Numbered from the stretch's first letter, positions 7,698-15,862 are shown. The stretch: DNA of 21,226 nucleotides from Prevotella merdae (GCF_900290275.1 NZ_LT985331.1:1-21226); one strand, 5' to 3'. Translations and numbers: made by a program. The notes: a model not told the origin generated them from the letters alone.

Positions 7698-8943
7698 GAC
7701 TATGATTATAAAAAGAGATTATTATTTACAACAACTTATATCGAGCAAGTCAAACAATCTCATAAAGATTGTAACTGGAATTAGAAGAAGTGGCAAATCG
7801 TTTCTTCTCTTCAACTTGTTTCACAATCATTTGATTGAAACAGGAATAAGTGAAGACCATATAATAGAAATAGCATTGGATGATCGCCTTAACAAGAATT
7901 TGCGTGACCCTGATGTTATTCTTCAACATATTCATGAACGAATTGTAGATGATAAACTCTACTATATCATATTGGACGAAGTGCAAATGATAGATGAGTT
8001 TACGGATGTGCTGAATAGTCTTTTGCATATCCGCAATGCTGATGTATATGTCACAGGAAGTAACTCCAAATTTCTATCCAAGGATGTGGTTACAGAGTTT
8101 CGGGGACGTGGTGATGAAATCCATCTGTTTCCATTGTCTTTTGCTGAATTATATAACTCTATAGGAGGTGACAAGTTTGAATTGTGGAAAAGTTATTATA
8201 CCTATGGTGGACTACCAGGTATATTAGAGTTGGATAGCGAGAAGAAGAAAGCTGCTTACCTCCGCTCTTTACACGAGACAGTGTATCTCAAAGATATAAT
8301 AGAGAGAAACAACTTGAAAAACAGCGAAGAGTTTATGGAATTGATGCGTGTGATGGCTTCATGTATAGGCTCTCCATGTAATCCTAGCAAGTTGGAAAAT
8401 ACATTCAAAAGTGTAAAGAATGAAACGCTTGACAGAAAAACCATATCCAAATATCTTTCCTACATGGAAGATGCTTTTCTTATAGAGAAGTCAATGCGAT
8501 ATGACATAAAGGGCAGAAAATATATAGGTACACTTTCCAAATACTATTTCCAAGACATCGGATTACGCAATGCCTTGCTGAATTTCAGACAGGTGGAAGA
8601 GAATCATATCATGGAAAATGTCATATACAACGAGTTGCGCTTACGAGGTTTCTGTGTTGATGTTGGTATGGTAGAGGCAAGGACTGCAAAAGAACGCAAA
8701 CAATTGGAAGTCGATTTTGTTGCAAATATGGCAGACCGTAGATATTATATTCAATCAGCATTTGCAATGCCTGATGATGACAAAAGAGAGCAAGAATGCG
8801 CTTCATTAAAAAGAATCGACGATTCCTTTAAGAAGATAATCATAATGCGCGATGACATAAAACCGTATCATGACAACAATGGATTTTATATTGTTGGTTT
8901 AATGGATTTCTTGCTTAAGCCAGATTTGATAGAACAACTATAA
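7696..8943 (+). CDS. AAA_14 / DUF4143 family ATPase
   Basis: 415 aa. N-terminal P-loop domain with Walker A GIRRSGKS (28-35), Walker B YYIILDEVQ (D94/E95) and a sensor-like VTGSNSKFLS block, followed by the typical FRGRGDEIHLFPLSFAEL and YGGLPGIL motifs. The C-terminal DUF4143 region (about 200-390) contains a winged-helix-like stretch and a weak nuclease-fold remnant (LEVDFV ... YYIQSAF) with Q where PD-(D/E)xK enzymes have the catalytic acid. The family is very common in Bacteroidetes and is often multi-copy; its function is unsettled. ATG 7696 is the upstream start; ATG 7702 is possible. The gene stands alone, is AT-richer than its neighbours, has its own palindromic control region and a terminator, and so looks like an independently acquired cassette. 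Confidence 0.9.
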   Translation: MTMIIKRDYYLQQLISSKSNNLIKIVTGIRRSGKSFLLFNLFHNHLIETGISEDHIIEIALDDRLNKNLRDPDVILQHIHERIVDDKLYYIILDEVQMIDEFTDVLNSLLHIRNADVYVTGSNSKFLSKDVVTEFRGRGDEIHLFPLSFAELYNSIGGDKFELWKSYYTYGGLPGILELDSEKKKAAYLRSLHETVYLKDIIERNNLKNSEEFMELMRVMASCIGSPCNPSKLENTFKSVKNETLDRKTISKYLSYMEDAFLIEKSMRYDIKGRKYIGTLSKYYFQDIGLRNALLNFRQVEENHIMENVIYNELRLRGFCVDVGMVEARTAKERKQLEVDFVANMADRRYYIQSAFAMPDDDKREQECASLKRIDDSFKKIIIMRDDIKPYHDNNGFYIVGLMDFLLKPDLIEQL

Positions 8944-8950
8944 AATAGCA

Positions 8951-8983
8951 GAAAGAGCCCATTCATCACGAACGGACTCTTTC
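8951..8983 (+). terminator. Terminator of the AAA ATPase gene
   Basis: GAAAGAGCCCATTC (8951-8964) pairs with GAACGGACTCTTTC (8970-8983), two mismatches and a 5-nt loop, followed by TTTTG. It lies 7 bp after the stop codon and may also act on the convergent OmpA-like gene. Confidence 0.7.
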
Positions 8984-9042
8984 TTTTGATAATCATTGTT
9001 TTGCAGATTACCGCTTATCGTATGAATGATAGTAAAACACAT

Positions 9043-10455
9043 TTACTGTGCAAATAGTCTGACAGCCGTATGACGGTTGACTGCAATTGGTGAATACTTA
9101 TCAATACCGCCCTCGCTTTTTGATATTATCATGGACTTGTCAATGCCTCTTACCACAAGCTGTTGCGTGATATAGTCAGCTCTTGACTTGCTGAGAGGAT
9201 TGTTGATGCCATCGTTTCCAGTGGCACTGTCGGCAGCACCAACAATGGAAATTTTGAGATGATAAGCCTTTGCTACACGAGCAAGCTCATCCAAGTTTGC
9301 CATCTGTGAAACGTCAACCAACTGTGTGGTTCCAATCTTGAAAAAGAAGAACACTGGCGAACCGATGCACTTGGTTCCACCTGCCATTTCTGCAACGTAT
9401 TTGTTCCAAGAAACAGAATCGGAAACAGAGAAACTATACTCCAGAGAGCGGTTTGTTTTTGGTTTTCCCATGCCATTCCAATCCTTGTGAGCCAATCTTG
9501 CACGGAGCGAGTTCAAACCGCTGTAGTCATTTTTCGGGTAGATGCGATACACTGTACTATCCGCATAAAATGTCAGGCGGTCGGCATAGGCTTTCAGCAA
9601 TCCTTCAATCTCCAAGATCTTTCTCATTTCAGCGATGACATTGGCATCCTCCGCATGAGCTTTGCTTAACTTTTGGTTGCGAGCCAACAAATCATTGGTG
9701 TAATCTGTCAGCCATTTGTTCTGGTTGATATAAGGAGTGGCATCTACAACCTTCTTCCAATCGACCTTCCCGATATTGAAAGTCAGTCCGGCAGACAAGG
9801 TGAACAAATTGTCACCAAACTTATTGGATGCGCCCACACCATCAAAGTCACGGAATGTGGTTGCGCCACCCAATTCCATGTTGACCGCCAAACGCTTTGT
9901 TAAACGATATTGTCCAAGCACACCATAGTTGATGACAAACGGACTCTTGCCGTTATCCTCGTTATGGATAATACCGCAACCAGCATACGGAATTAATCCC
10001 CATCTTTGTGTGGTGGCATGGTCTTTGACAAAACTGCTGTTCACATTCCAAAGAAAATCTGCATGAACCATCTTGTAATCACGGACATTCTTGCTGGCAT
10101 CCTTGAACTGAAGACCTTGGAAGCTCAATCGACCACCAATCTCTGGCGTGAACCATTTTCCTGCCTTTATTGCCAGGGAAGGTTTCATCCTGTCGAACAA
10201 GTTCCCTTTACCATGCGGTTTTCCTACAAAAGCGGAAGTGCCACCCGATACACCAACGAACCAGTTGGAAGACCATGCAGAAGGTACTGCCACTTCTTTG
10301 ATGTATGTAGGCTCAATCTGTCGGAGCATATCCTCATTTATGCCAGACGGTACCAAATCATCCGTGCCATCATCTATTGTCTCTGCATTGGCGTGTAATT
10401 GTCCGCACACGCACAATGCCATCATAAATATTGCTTTTCTAATCATAAACTTCAA
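9043..10455 (-). CDS. OmpA-family outer-membrane protein
   Basis: 470 aa. Signal peptide MKFMIRKAIFMMALCVCGQLHANA (about 24 residues, AxA-type cleavage). Residues about 60-245 alternate in the manner of an outer-membrane beta barrel (NWFVGVSGGTSAFVG, WGLIPYAGCGIIHNE, LFTLSAGLTFNIG). A helical linker (about 250-310) leads to the C-terminal OmpA-like peptidoglycan-binding domain (about 355-470) with LKISIVGAADSATGN, NNPLSKSRADYITQQLVVRG and a closing RHTAVRLFAQ. Product: a surface barrel anchored to the cell wall. It starts 20 bp downstream of the relaxase stop, so it is probably co-transcribed with mobilization functions. A role in mating contact or surface exclusion is possible but inferred; a general porin cannot be excluded. 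Confidence 0.87.
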   Translation of the reverse strand: MKFMIRKAIFMMALCVCGQLHANAETIDDGTDDLVPSGINEDMLRQIEPTYIKEVAVPSAWSSNWFVGVSGGTSAFVGKPHGKGNLFDRMKPSLAIKAGKWFTPEIGGRLSFQGLQFKDASKNVRDYKMVHADFLWNVNSSFVKDHATTQRWGLIPYAGCGIIHNEDNGKSPFVINYGVLGQYRLTKRLAVNMELGGATTFRDFDGVGASNKFGDNLFTLSAGLTFNIGKVDWKKVVDATPYINQNKWLTDYTNDLLARNQKLSKAHAEDANVIAEMRKILEIEGLLKAYADRLTFYADSTVYRIYPKNDYSGLNSLRARLAHKDWNGMGKPKTNRSLEYSFSVSDSVSWNKYVAEMAGGTKCIGSPVFFFFKIGTTQLVDVSQMANLDELARVAKAYHLKISIVGAADSATGNDGINNPLSKSRADYITQQLVVRGIDKSMIISKSEGGIDKYSPIAVNRHTAVRLFAQ

Positions 10456-10475
10456 TTTGTCAATTATTCTTTCAG

Positions 10476-11942
10476 TTAACGCTTTCTACTCTTGCTGCCT
10501 TTCGGTCGCATCATCCTGTTTGCCATCGCAAGGCAACGGTGCGCCCAACGCCTGTCATCCTCGTCATCGTTGCGTCCCCATTTCATGTCATTGCTGCCAC
10601 CGCCTCCGCCACCTTGCCCTTCGGCAAAAGTCGTAGCTTGGTCGATGTAGCCAAGATACAACAATGTGGCACAATGCAGAACTTCGGCAGTGTGCTCGGC
10701 TATGCTTTCCAATGGCGAGCCGTCAAATGCGACTTTGATTTCAGGTGGCAACGATGCCATCTTGGAACGGTAGTCAGTGACCATGCTTTCCAACATAGCT
10801 GTCTTGATAAGTGTGCCAGCACCAGTCTGAGCTTCACGAGAGAACTGCATGGCATCCTGCCGAAGCGTCTCTGTCCGTTCCTTGACAAACTCCATGTCCT
10901 TGTTCAACTCATCTAACTGCTGGTCAGCCACAGCGAGCTTGTCTTTCTTGTCTGCCAGTTTCTCATCAACGGAAGCCAACTCATTTTGCAATTTTTCCAA
11001 CTTCTGCGACAAGATGGAACTATCTCCTTCCTTGTTGGCAATCTGCACCTTCAACTTGTCAATCTCCAACATCTTCTGATGTTTCTCTTCTTCCAGATGT
11101 TCCACCATAGAAGAGAGTCCTTTCACACGACGTTCTGCCAGTGCTATTTCCGCCCGAAGATCGCTTACAGCCTTGTTAAGGTTGTCCAGTTCCTCTTCCT
11201 TTGAAGAACATTCCTCGGACAGGTGTTTGCGGTATTCCTCCGTAGGTCTGTGTCGTTGCCGAGTCTCCGTTTGGCTCGTTCCACGCACCAGTCCCCAAGG
11301 TTCATTGACCATCGCCAACTCGTCATGAAGTTTCGATGTTCGTTGACTATATTCCCGATTGTTGGCACCTGCGAAGATTTCCTTGAAGGCAAACTTGCCG
11401 TCCTTTATTGGCAGTAGGACACAATGAATGTGTGGTGAAGTCTCGTCCAAGTGTACATAGAAGGCAACGATGTTCTCCTCACCATACTTTCCTGCGACAA
11501 AATTATAAATGTCCGTCGCCCATTGCTCAATCTCAGGCATACGCTTGACGGCATAATTCTCCTTGTTGTCGCCGGGCTTGAAGACCACCTCTTGGTCACC
11601 GAAGGCAAGCTCACGCATCTTCCATTGCGAACCGCTGAAAATGAAGTCCGCCACCGTTCTGAAACGTGGCTCAGCCAATCCCTCATTTTTGTCCTTGATG
11701 CCACGAGCAGCCAAGTTCTCAGCCATCAACTGTGGGATGGACTTGCTCTTGTCGATAGGTGCTATCTTGCCTCCTTTGGAAATCTGGAAGTTCAGATGCT
11801 GTCTGCCGAGGTCATAGTTACCCTTGGCAATGGCTACCTGCCATGCCCTGTCGCTCCAGTTTCGTTGGTATTCGCGGCTGAGAGCGGCGGCGCATCCCTT
11901 ACGTCCCCTGACGTTCAAAACCTGCTTTGCTATTCTTTCCAT
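10476..11942 (-). CDS. mobV: MobV-family relaxase (Mob_Pre)
   Basis: 488 aa. It nicks one strand at oriT and pilots it during mobilization. Family blocks: MERIAKQVLNVRGRKGCAA, LNFQISKGGKI, PIDKSKSIPQLMAENLAARG and the metal-binding H154-L-D-E-T-S-P-H161-I-H163 motif, followed by ANNREYSQRTSKLHDELAMVN and RHRPTEEYR. Residues about 240-370 form a long coiled coil; a poly-Gly stretch and a basic tail end the protein. The ATG at 11942 is chosen because the frame further upstream (to 12098) merely reads through the oriT-like palindrome. Odd: where relatives (and MobM of pMV158, His22) have the catalytic His, this protein has Y25 in SREYQRN. A winged-helix gene lies upstream and an OmpA-like gene follows 20 bp downstream. 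Confidence 0.9.
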   Translation of the reverse strand: MERIAKQVLNVRGRKGCAAALSREYQRNWSDRAWQVAIAKGNYDLGRQHLNFQISKGGKIAPIDKSKSIPQLMAENLAARGIKDKNEGLAEPRFRTVADFIFSGSQWKMRELAFGDQEVVFKPGDNKENYAVKRMPEIEQWATDIYNFVAGKYGEENIVAFYVHLDETSPHIHCVLLPIKDGKFAFKEIFAGANNREYSQRTSKLHDELAMVNEPWGLVRGTSQTETRQRHRPTEEYRKHLSEECSSKEEELDNLNKAVSDLRAEIALAERRVKGLSSMVEHLEEEKHQKMLEIDKLKVQIANKEGDSSILSQKLEKLQNELASVDEKLADKKDKLAVADQQLDELNKDMEFVKERTETLRQDAMQFSREAQTGAGTLIKTAMLESMVTDYRSKMASLPPEIKVAFDGSPLESIAEHTAEVLHCATLLYLGYIDQATTFAEGQGGGGGGSNDMKWGRNDDEDDRRWAHRCLAMANRMMRPKGSKSRKR

Positions 11943-12027
11943 ATCTCTGATATGCTTATATGTGTCAGTAAAAACAGTGTCCCAGCTTGCTGCCTTGGCG
12001 GACACTCTCCCGAAGACTTTCAGGTCG

Positions 12028-12080
12028 TAGGGGTAATGAGTTACCACACTCCCTAAATTCGTGGACAGCGGGCAAGCCCG
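12028..12080 (-). other. Candidate oriT of the MobV relaxase
   Basis: Read on the - strand (the direction of mobV): TAGGGAGTGTGGTAACTC then ATTACCCCTA. It contains GGTAA/TTACC (12032-12036 / 12041-12045, 4-nt loop), enclosed by TAGGG/CCCTA (12028-12032 / 12051-12055), and the AGTGTG string that precedes the nick in pMV158-type MOBV origins. A GC hairpin CGGGC-aa-GCCCG (12069-12080) lies beside it. It sits 85 bp upstream of the relaxase start, the usual place. The nick position is not assigned. Confidence 0.6.
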
Positions 12081-12187
12081 ATGTGCTAAAAAAGGCAAGC
12101 CACGACGAGTGCGCTATGCCAGTGCCGAACCGTGAGGTCTTACAAAGAGAATGTCCGTAAGGCAGCTATAAAAGAACAGAATGAACT

Positions 12188-13048
12188 CTATTTATGGTTG
12201 TCCGCTTTAGCATTTATAACTGGCTTGGCAGCTGTTTCAACTGTTGAGGTTGGACAGCAAACCTTATAAGCGGAACACAGGGATTGGAAAAGGCTCATGT
12301 CTTCAGCAGTTTTTAACTTGATTGAAGCGGCCTTTCCATAACCGGTAATGTCGGGCAGTTCCTTTATCAGAAGGAGCAACTGAAGCCAGTCTCGATTGAG
12401 AACACGAGTGAAGAACTTGAGGATTGCGTTACGCAACTGAAGTTTGTTATGTTCTTCCTCATCTACAAGAGGCATACAATCCACAAGTCTGCCAATCATG
12501 CAAGTGGCAATATCATCAGATGAAAGTTGGTTGTCTGATGATGTAGAAGCAGAGTTGCTTTCTTGCGATAATGCTACTGCACCCTTTACAATCTGGCCAC
12601 AGACAACGGCAGTCTCTTCCGTAGTGGAAGTGCCATTGAACCAACTGTCCATTGTGAAACGGATGATTGGTTCCAATATGCTATTTCGCATTGTCGGAAC
12701 GTTACCGTCCTTCATACCAATCATCGTGATGATGGTGTATTTCGTTTCAAACTCCTTGCAGTGTATCAGCCCATGTTCCGTTAATTTTTCGAGGAACTGA
12801 CGCACGGTGGCACGATGCCAATGCCAGTCCTCCGCAAGTTGGGTTTTGGTTGTGATAAACTGAAAATCTTTCAATTCGTCTGCCACTTCCTTGCTTACGG
12901 CTTTCGGCATGTAGTGTTCACAAGCCTTGTCCAGCAGATAACAGAATGCCTCATGCTTGGAATACCGCTCGTTATGTCGGTCCTGGAGAGATGCCAGAAA
13001 GCCGACAGAGAGGCTTACCTTTATATTTTCCTTTGGTATATGTTTCAT
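12188..13048 (-). CDS. Winged-helix-like DNA-binding protein, putative mobilization/replication accessory
   Basis: 286 aa. The N-terminus (KVSLSVGFLASLQDRHNERYSKHEAFCYLLDKACEHY) resembles plasmid and phage initiator-type helical domains. Residues about 65-115 read as a winged helix-turn-helix: FITTKTQLAEDWHWHRATVRQFLEKLTEHGLI followed by a wing strand (YTIITM). The middle is Ser/Thr-rich and probably disordered (SNSASTSSDNQLSSDD); the C-terminus has helical repeats around LNRDWLQLLLLIKELPDITGYG. It lies on the far side of the oriT candidate from mobV and reads toward it, so oriT binding or replication control is a reasonable inference. No named family could be assigned. Downstream, 12099-12187 holds no gene. 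Confidence 0.7.
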   Translation of the reverse strand: MKHIPKENIKVSLSVGFLASLQDRHNERYSKHEAFCYLLDKACEHYMPKAVSKEVADELKDFQFITTKTQLAEDWHWHRATVRQFLEKLTEHGLIHCKEFETKYTIITMIGMKDGNVPTMRNSILEPIIRFTMDSWFNGTSTTEETAVVCGQIVKGAVALSQESNSASTSSDNQLSSDDIATCMIGRLVDCMPLVDEEEHNKLQLRNAILKFFTRVLNRDWLQLLLLIKELPDITGYGKAASIKLKTAEDMSLFQSLCSAYKVCCPTSTVETAAKPVINAKADNHK

Positions 13049-13144
13049 TGAAAATGTCTTATTGATGTTGTGAAATAATGATCCTCATTTTAGACTGAGT
13101 GTTGTAGAATGTGCCAGTACCAAGTGGCATATTCCAAGAATGGA

Positions 13145-13639
13145 CTAAAAGTAGAAGTTTACGATGTCCTCAGGACATTGCGCCAAGTGTCTGCCACTGT
13201 CAGGACATTGTGCCTTGAAGATGACCTTTGAGGACGGATAGTAGATGGATGCCACCAAGAGCATACCTACCATCACTCCCAATGTGTACAAATGGGGAGT
13301 GAACATGAACACCAATGAGGCTGTAAAAGCGATGGCACATGATTTCCTGTTGTCATGCAACCTATGCAGCAGATTGTCTGCATAGGAGAACTTGAACAGC
13401 AACAATGCCAACAGTGCCGTTACATGAGCACCAATCTCGTTGGGCTGTACTTGATATGCCACGAAACTGAACACCAATATTGCCATCAGTAACAGCAGTG
13501 TGTACAGTTTCCGAAAATTATGCGAAAACACCATGCGGAGATAAAATCTCTGCATCATCCGATTGTTCTTCCTGTAGCACATCGTTGATGCCAAGAGAAG
13601 AAACATAGGGAAGAAAAGAAAGATAATCTTGAATACCAT
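13145..13639 (-). CDS. Small polytopic membrane protein
   Basis: 164 aa with about five hydrophobic segments: 4-20, 45-64, 69-85, 100-115 and 117-134. Basic loops (YRKNNRMMQRFYLRM, HRLHDNRKS) separate them and suggest cytoplasmic sides. The C-terminal tail has two near-identical Cys motifs, AQCPDSG and AQCPEDI, written as a direct DNA repeat (GGACATTG). No family recognised. It is the last of four closely spaced - strand genes that start with a lipoprotein (gap to the preceding gene 24 bp), which suggests an envelope-related function. Confidence 0.7.
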   Translation of the reverse strand: MVFKIIFLFFPMFLLLASTMCYRKNNRMMQRFYLRMVFSHNFRKLYTLLLLMAILVFSFVAYQVQPNEIGAHVTALLALLLFKFSYADNLLHRLHDNRKSCAIAFTASLVFMFTPHLYTLGVMVGMLLVASIYYPSSKVIFKAQCPDSGRHLAQCPEDIVNFYF

Positions 13640-13663
13640 AGATCAAATTGTAATGTAAAACGG

Positions 13664-14023
13664 TCAATAACCTTCGAATAGCTCCAACTCAATAATTCCA
13701 TAGGTGGCTTCCATGAAAAGTCGCTCGACATCTGCCATTGTCAAAGCATTTGAAGCAAGGCGTTTCTTGAAACCTGCATCCTTTCTCATAAGAATCTTGG
13801 CACTTCGGTCAATGTCAAGCAGAGGAATATGCCACTCCTGCCCACGGACATAATCATTGTTGGAATGACAGGCTCGAAGAGTCAGACACCGACAGCAGAC
13901 GGTCTGCACCATGCCATGCCGTGAAACGGCGGTGTCTTTCCAATGGAACGAACTGCCAACGTCTATCCATGTGTGGCATTTGTGGATGATGTCCACGATG
14001 TTCTGAAGCTGCACGTCGCTCAT
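13664..14023 (-). CDS. Hypothetical protein with Cys/His cluster
   Basis: 119 aa, family not recognised. The centre has a cysteine/histidine cluster (VQTVCCRCLTLRACHSNND) that could bind metal; the end is helical (LTMADVERLFMEATYGIIELELFEGY). No signal peptide or membrane segment. Its start lies 15 bp after the stop of the 148-aa gene and its stop 24 bp before the start of the membrane-protein gene, so it is part of one operon with them. Confidence 0.65.
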   Translation of the reverse strand: MSDVQLQNIVDIIHKCHTWIDVGSSFHWKDTAVSRHGMVQTVCCRCLTLRACHSNNDYVRGQEWHIPLLDIDRSAKILMRKDAGFKKRLASNALTMADVERLFMEATYGIIELELFEGY

Positions 14024-14038
14024 AAATGGAACGTAATG

Positions 14039-14485
14039 TCACATAAAACACATCAGCATGTCCGCCTTGTCACGCTTGTACTTGAAGAAGCCTGTCCTCG
14101 CTTGCAGTTCCATGTCGTGGCACAAGTCACCGTACATGAATTCCAAGGACTCATAGATTGTCACCATGACGGAGTGGACATTTCCATTGGCATCCGTACT
14201 GGCATTCATCTTGTACATCCGCCCGAAATTAGGGTTGGAGAAGGCACAGCAGAACTGTCCGAACTCCGTATGTACGGAAGTCACCTTGTGGTAAAGGATG
14301 ACCAGTTCCATCTGGTCTTCGAACAGGTTCATCACCTCTTCGAGAAGACAAGGCTTTTCCAACTTGAAGTCAAGCAGGACATAGCCGTCTTCATAGACTG
14401 GCTGTTCCATGCGCTCCTGGTTGATAAGCTCTGGCAACTGCAATGGTGCAAGTGCCAGGAAGTCGTTGAGAAATTTATGCAGCAT
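14039..14485 (-). CDS. Hypothetical cytoplasmic protein
   Basis: 148 aa, family not recognised. It has an amphipathic N-terminal helix (MLHKFLNDFLALAPLQLPEL), mixed alpha/beta sequence with QMELVILYHKVTSV, and a beta-like stretch NVHSVMVTIYESLEFMYGDL. No export signal. It follows the lipoprotein gene by 11 bp and precedes the 119-aa gene by 15 bp; tight spacing supports a single transcript. Confidence 0.65.
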   Translation of the reverse strand: MLHKFLNDFLALAPLQLPELINQERMEQPVYEDGYVLLDFKLEKPCLLEEVMNLFEDQMELVILYHKVTSVHTEFGQFCCAFSNPNFGRMYKMNASTDANGNVHSVMVTIYESLEFMYGDLCHDMELQARTGFFKYKRDKADMLMCFM

Positions 14486-14496
14486 AACTATTGTGT

Positions 14497-15507
14497 TTAT
14501 AATGAAGAAATGTATAGCTTGATGAACATATCTGGTAACCCGTCTGTCATATTCTTGTCCATCTGCAAGGAACGGCTAAGACAAGCGATTGTGCCTAAAG
14601 CATCTATTGACAGTTGCACCAAATCCTTTCGCTGATTCTCTGAAAGCATCGCCATTCCGAAGTCATCAATGGACAGGAATGGTTGCAGTATCATCCAAAA
14701 ATAGGCAGTCCGTTGTTCAGCGGAAGTAACCTTTCCACTCTTAATATCAGCAACGCAAGTCTGCGCATTGGCGATGATTCTTCGATTGGTACGAACCGCC
14801 ATATAGGTCACGGCATCCCTTGCTGGTAAGTTTCCTTTCCTTGAAGATTGAGCAATCATCTTGCACACATCTTCTGTTCCGCTTGTTATATGCGAAACCG
14901 ACACGTCGCTCATCTCGTATAGATGAGATAGGAATGTTCTGAACAGCCTATCCTCCGTTTTCAGAAACGCGAGGAACTGTGATTGGTTGGCAATGCCTTC
15001 CTTCTTCACCTTCTCCAAGAAGAAATGATAGGTGGTCAAGATCCTTGTCTTGTCACCTTTATATAATGGTATGGTGTCCATACTCTCAAAAAACTTTGAA
15101 GCCACCAAGGAAAGGCTGTCCGTTTCCTTCTTACCTTTATAAGGGGAGGCGTTCATCTTCAACAGGAGCACATCCTTGAATGTCCTTCGCTTGGCGGTAG
15201 CTATGCGCATAAACTCGTCACGGATGGAGTCATGGACATTGGAAAATTCTTCCATCGGAAACGAATGTGCCTTTTTGATGGTGTCTCGCATCAGACAAGC
15301 AGAAACCGAGTCTTCTAAAGTACGCCATTTGGATATTTTGTCGGCAAAGTGTTCCATAGACAAATCCTTGTCTGATTTCATCCTTGAAAGGAACACCTTT
15401 TGCGCATCCAATGCCTCCCTTGCATCATGGAAAGATGATTCACTGGCATTTTTTGAACAGGATGCCAGCAAAAGAATGGCAAGTGTGATGACAGACAACA
15501 TGGACAT
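14497..15507 (-). CDS. Secreted lipoprotein of unknown function
   Basis: 336 aa from the ATG at 15507. The N-terminus MSMLSVITLAILLLASCSKN is a lipoprotein signal with lipobox LASC (C17), so the mature protein is lipid-anchored. The remainder is almost entirely helical (DAREALDAQKVFLSRMKSD, FLEKVKKEGIANQSQFLAFL, RDAVTYMAVRTNRRIIANA). The frame is open to 15618, but that would bury the signal peptide 37 residues in; GGAGGAAG sits about 8 nt before the chosen ATG and decides the start. First gene of a four-gene - strand operon (14497, 14039, 13664, 13145). A role in the cell envelope at mating or in defence is only a guess from that grouping. Confidence 0.78.
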   Translation of the reverse strand: MSMLSVITLAILLLASCSKNASESSFHDAREALDAQKVFLSRMKSDKDLSMEHFADKISKWRTLEDSVSACLMRDTIKKAHSFPMEEFSNVHDSIRDEFMRIATAKRRTFKDVLLLKMNASPYKGKKETDSLSLVASKFFESMDTIPLYKGDKTRILTTYHFFLEKVKKEGIANQSQFLAFLKTEDRLFRTFLSHLYEMSDVSVSHITSGTEDVCKMIAQSSRKGNLPARDAVTYMAVRTNRRIIANAQTCVADIKSGKVTSAEQRTAYFWMILQPFLSIDDFGMAMLSENQRKDLVQLSIDALGTIACLSRSLQMDKNMTDGLPDMFIKLYISSL

Positions 15508-15544
15508 TTGTTTTCTTCCTCCAAAGTATGATATGCGAAAACTT

Positions 15545-15568
15545 GAAGTGCAAGATTGTTTGCACTTC
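15545..15568 (-). promoter_or_regulatory. Perfect hairpin in the lipoprotein leader
   Basis: GAAGTGCAA (15545-15553) / TTGCACTTC (15560-15568), 9-bp perfect arms with a 6-nt loop, 37 bp upstream of the lipoprotein start. No T-run on the - strand follows immediately. It may be an operator or an mRNA leader hairpin. Confidence 0.5.
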
Positions 15569-15790
15569 ACCCTCAATCGGCTTTTTGCCGCAGATATGAT
15601 AATATTTATACTTTCCATTTCGGACTTTGTTTGAAATTTGCGGTGCGAATTTACGACTATTTATCGGGTATTCATTCAAACTAAATCAAACTTTATGTTT
15701 TATTCTCATTCATACTTTATAGCATGATATGAAATGATAATATATCCAAGAAAGTGCAGTACATCAATCTTTAATTAACTATAATAATTA

Positions 15791-15812
15791 TCAGAGTATG
15801 ATTATACTTTGA
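15791..15812. promoter_or_regulatory. 22-bp palindrome upstream of the recombinase promoter
   Basis: TCAGAGTAT (15791-15799), GATT spacer, ATACTTTGA (15804-15812); 8 of 9 arm positions pair. It ends 11 bp before the -7 box, where an operator or recombinase/resolvase binding site would be expected. The surrounding 15508-15790 stretch is AT-rich and holds no gene. Confidence 0.55.
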
Positions 15813-15823
15813 TGGAATATAAG

Positions 15824-15831
15824 TATCTTTG
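15824..15831 (+). promoter_or_regulatory. Bacteroidetes -7 box (TATCTTTG) of the recombinase/CHAT cassette
   Basis: Exact TAnnTTTG match. The predicted transcription start near 15838 lies between the upstream ATG (15809/15812) and the ATG at 15863, which supports 15863 as the recombinase start. Confidence 0.6.
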
Positions 15832-15862
15832 TCGGCAAATTACAAATCAGTGTATAATAGCT

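Noticed and set aside
11943..12098. In-frame N-terminal extension of the MobV relaxase
   Set aside because: It translates the palindromic oriT candidate and has no relaxase-like sequence; family similarity begins at the ATG at 11942.
13150..13215. Direct repeat with GGACATTG near the end of the membrane-protein gene
   Set aside because: It is coding (two AQCP motifs) and too short to call a separate element; noted only within that gene.
15508..15618. 37-residue N-terminal extension of the lipoprotein
   Set aside because: It would place the signal peptide and lipobox inside the protein; the Shine-Dalgarno site points to the ATG at 15507.
15809..15862. Upstream start of the serine recombinase
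   Set aside because: It lies before the predicted transcription start, and the resolvase fold begins at MAKVGY.
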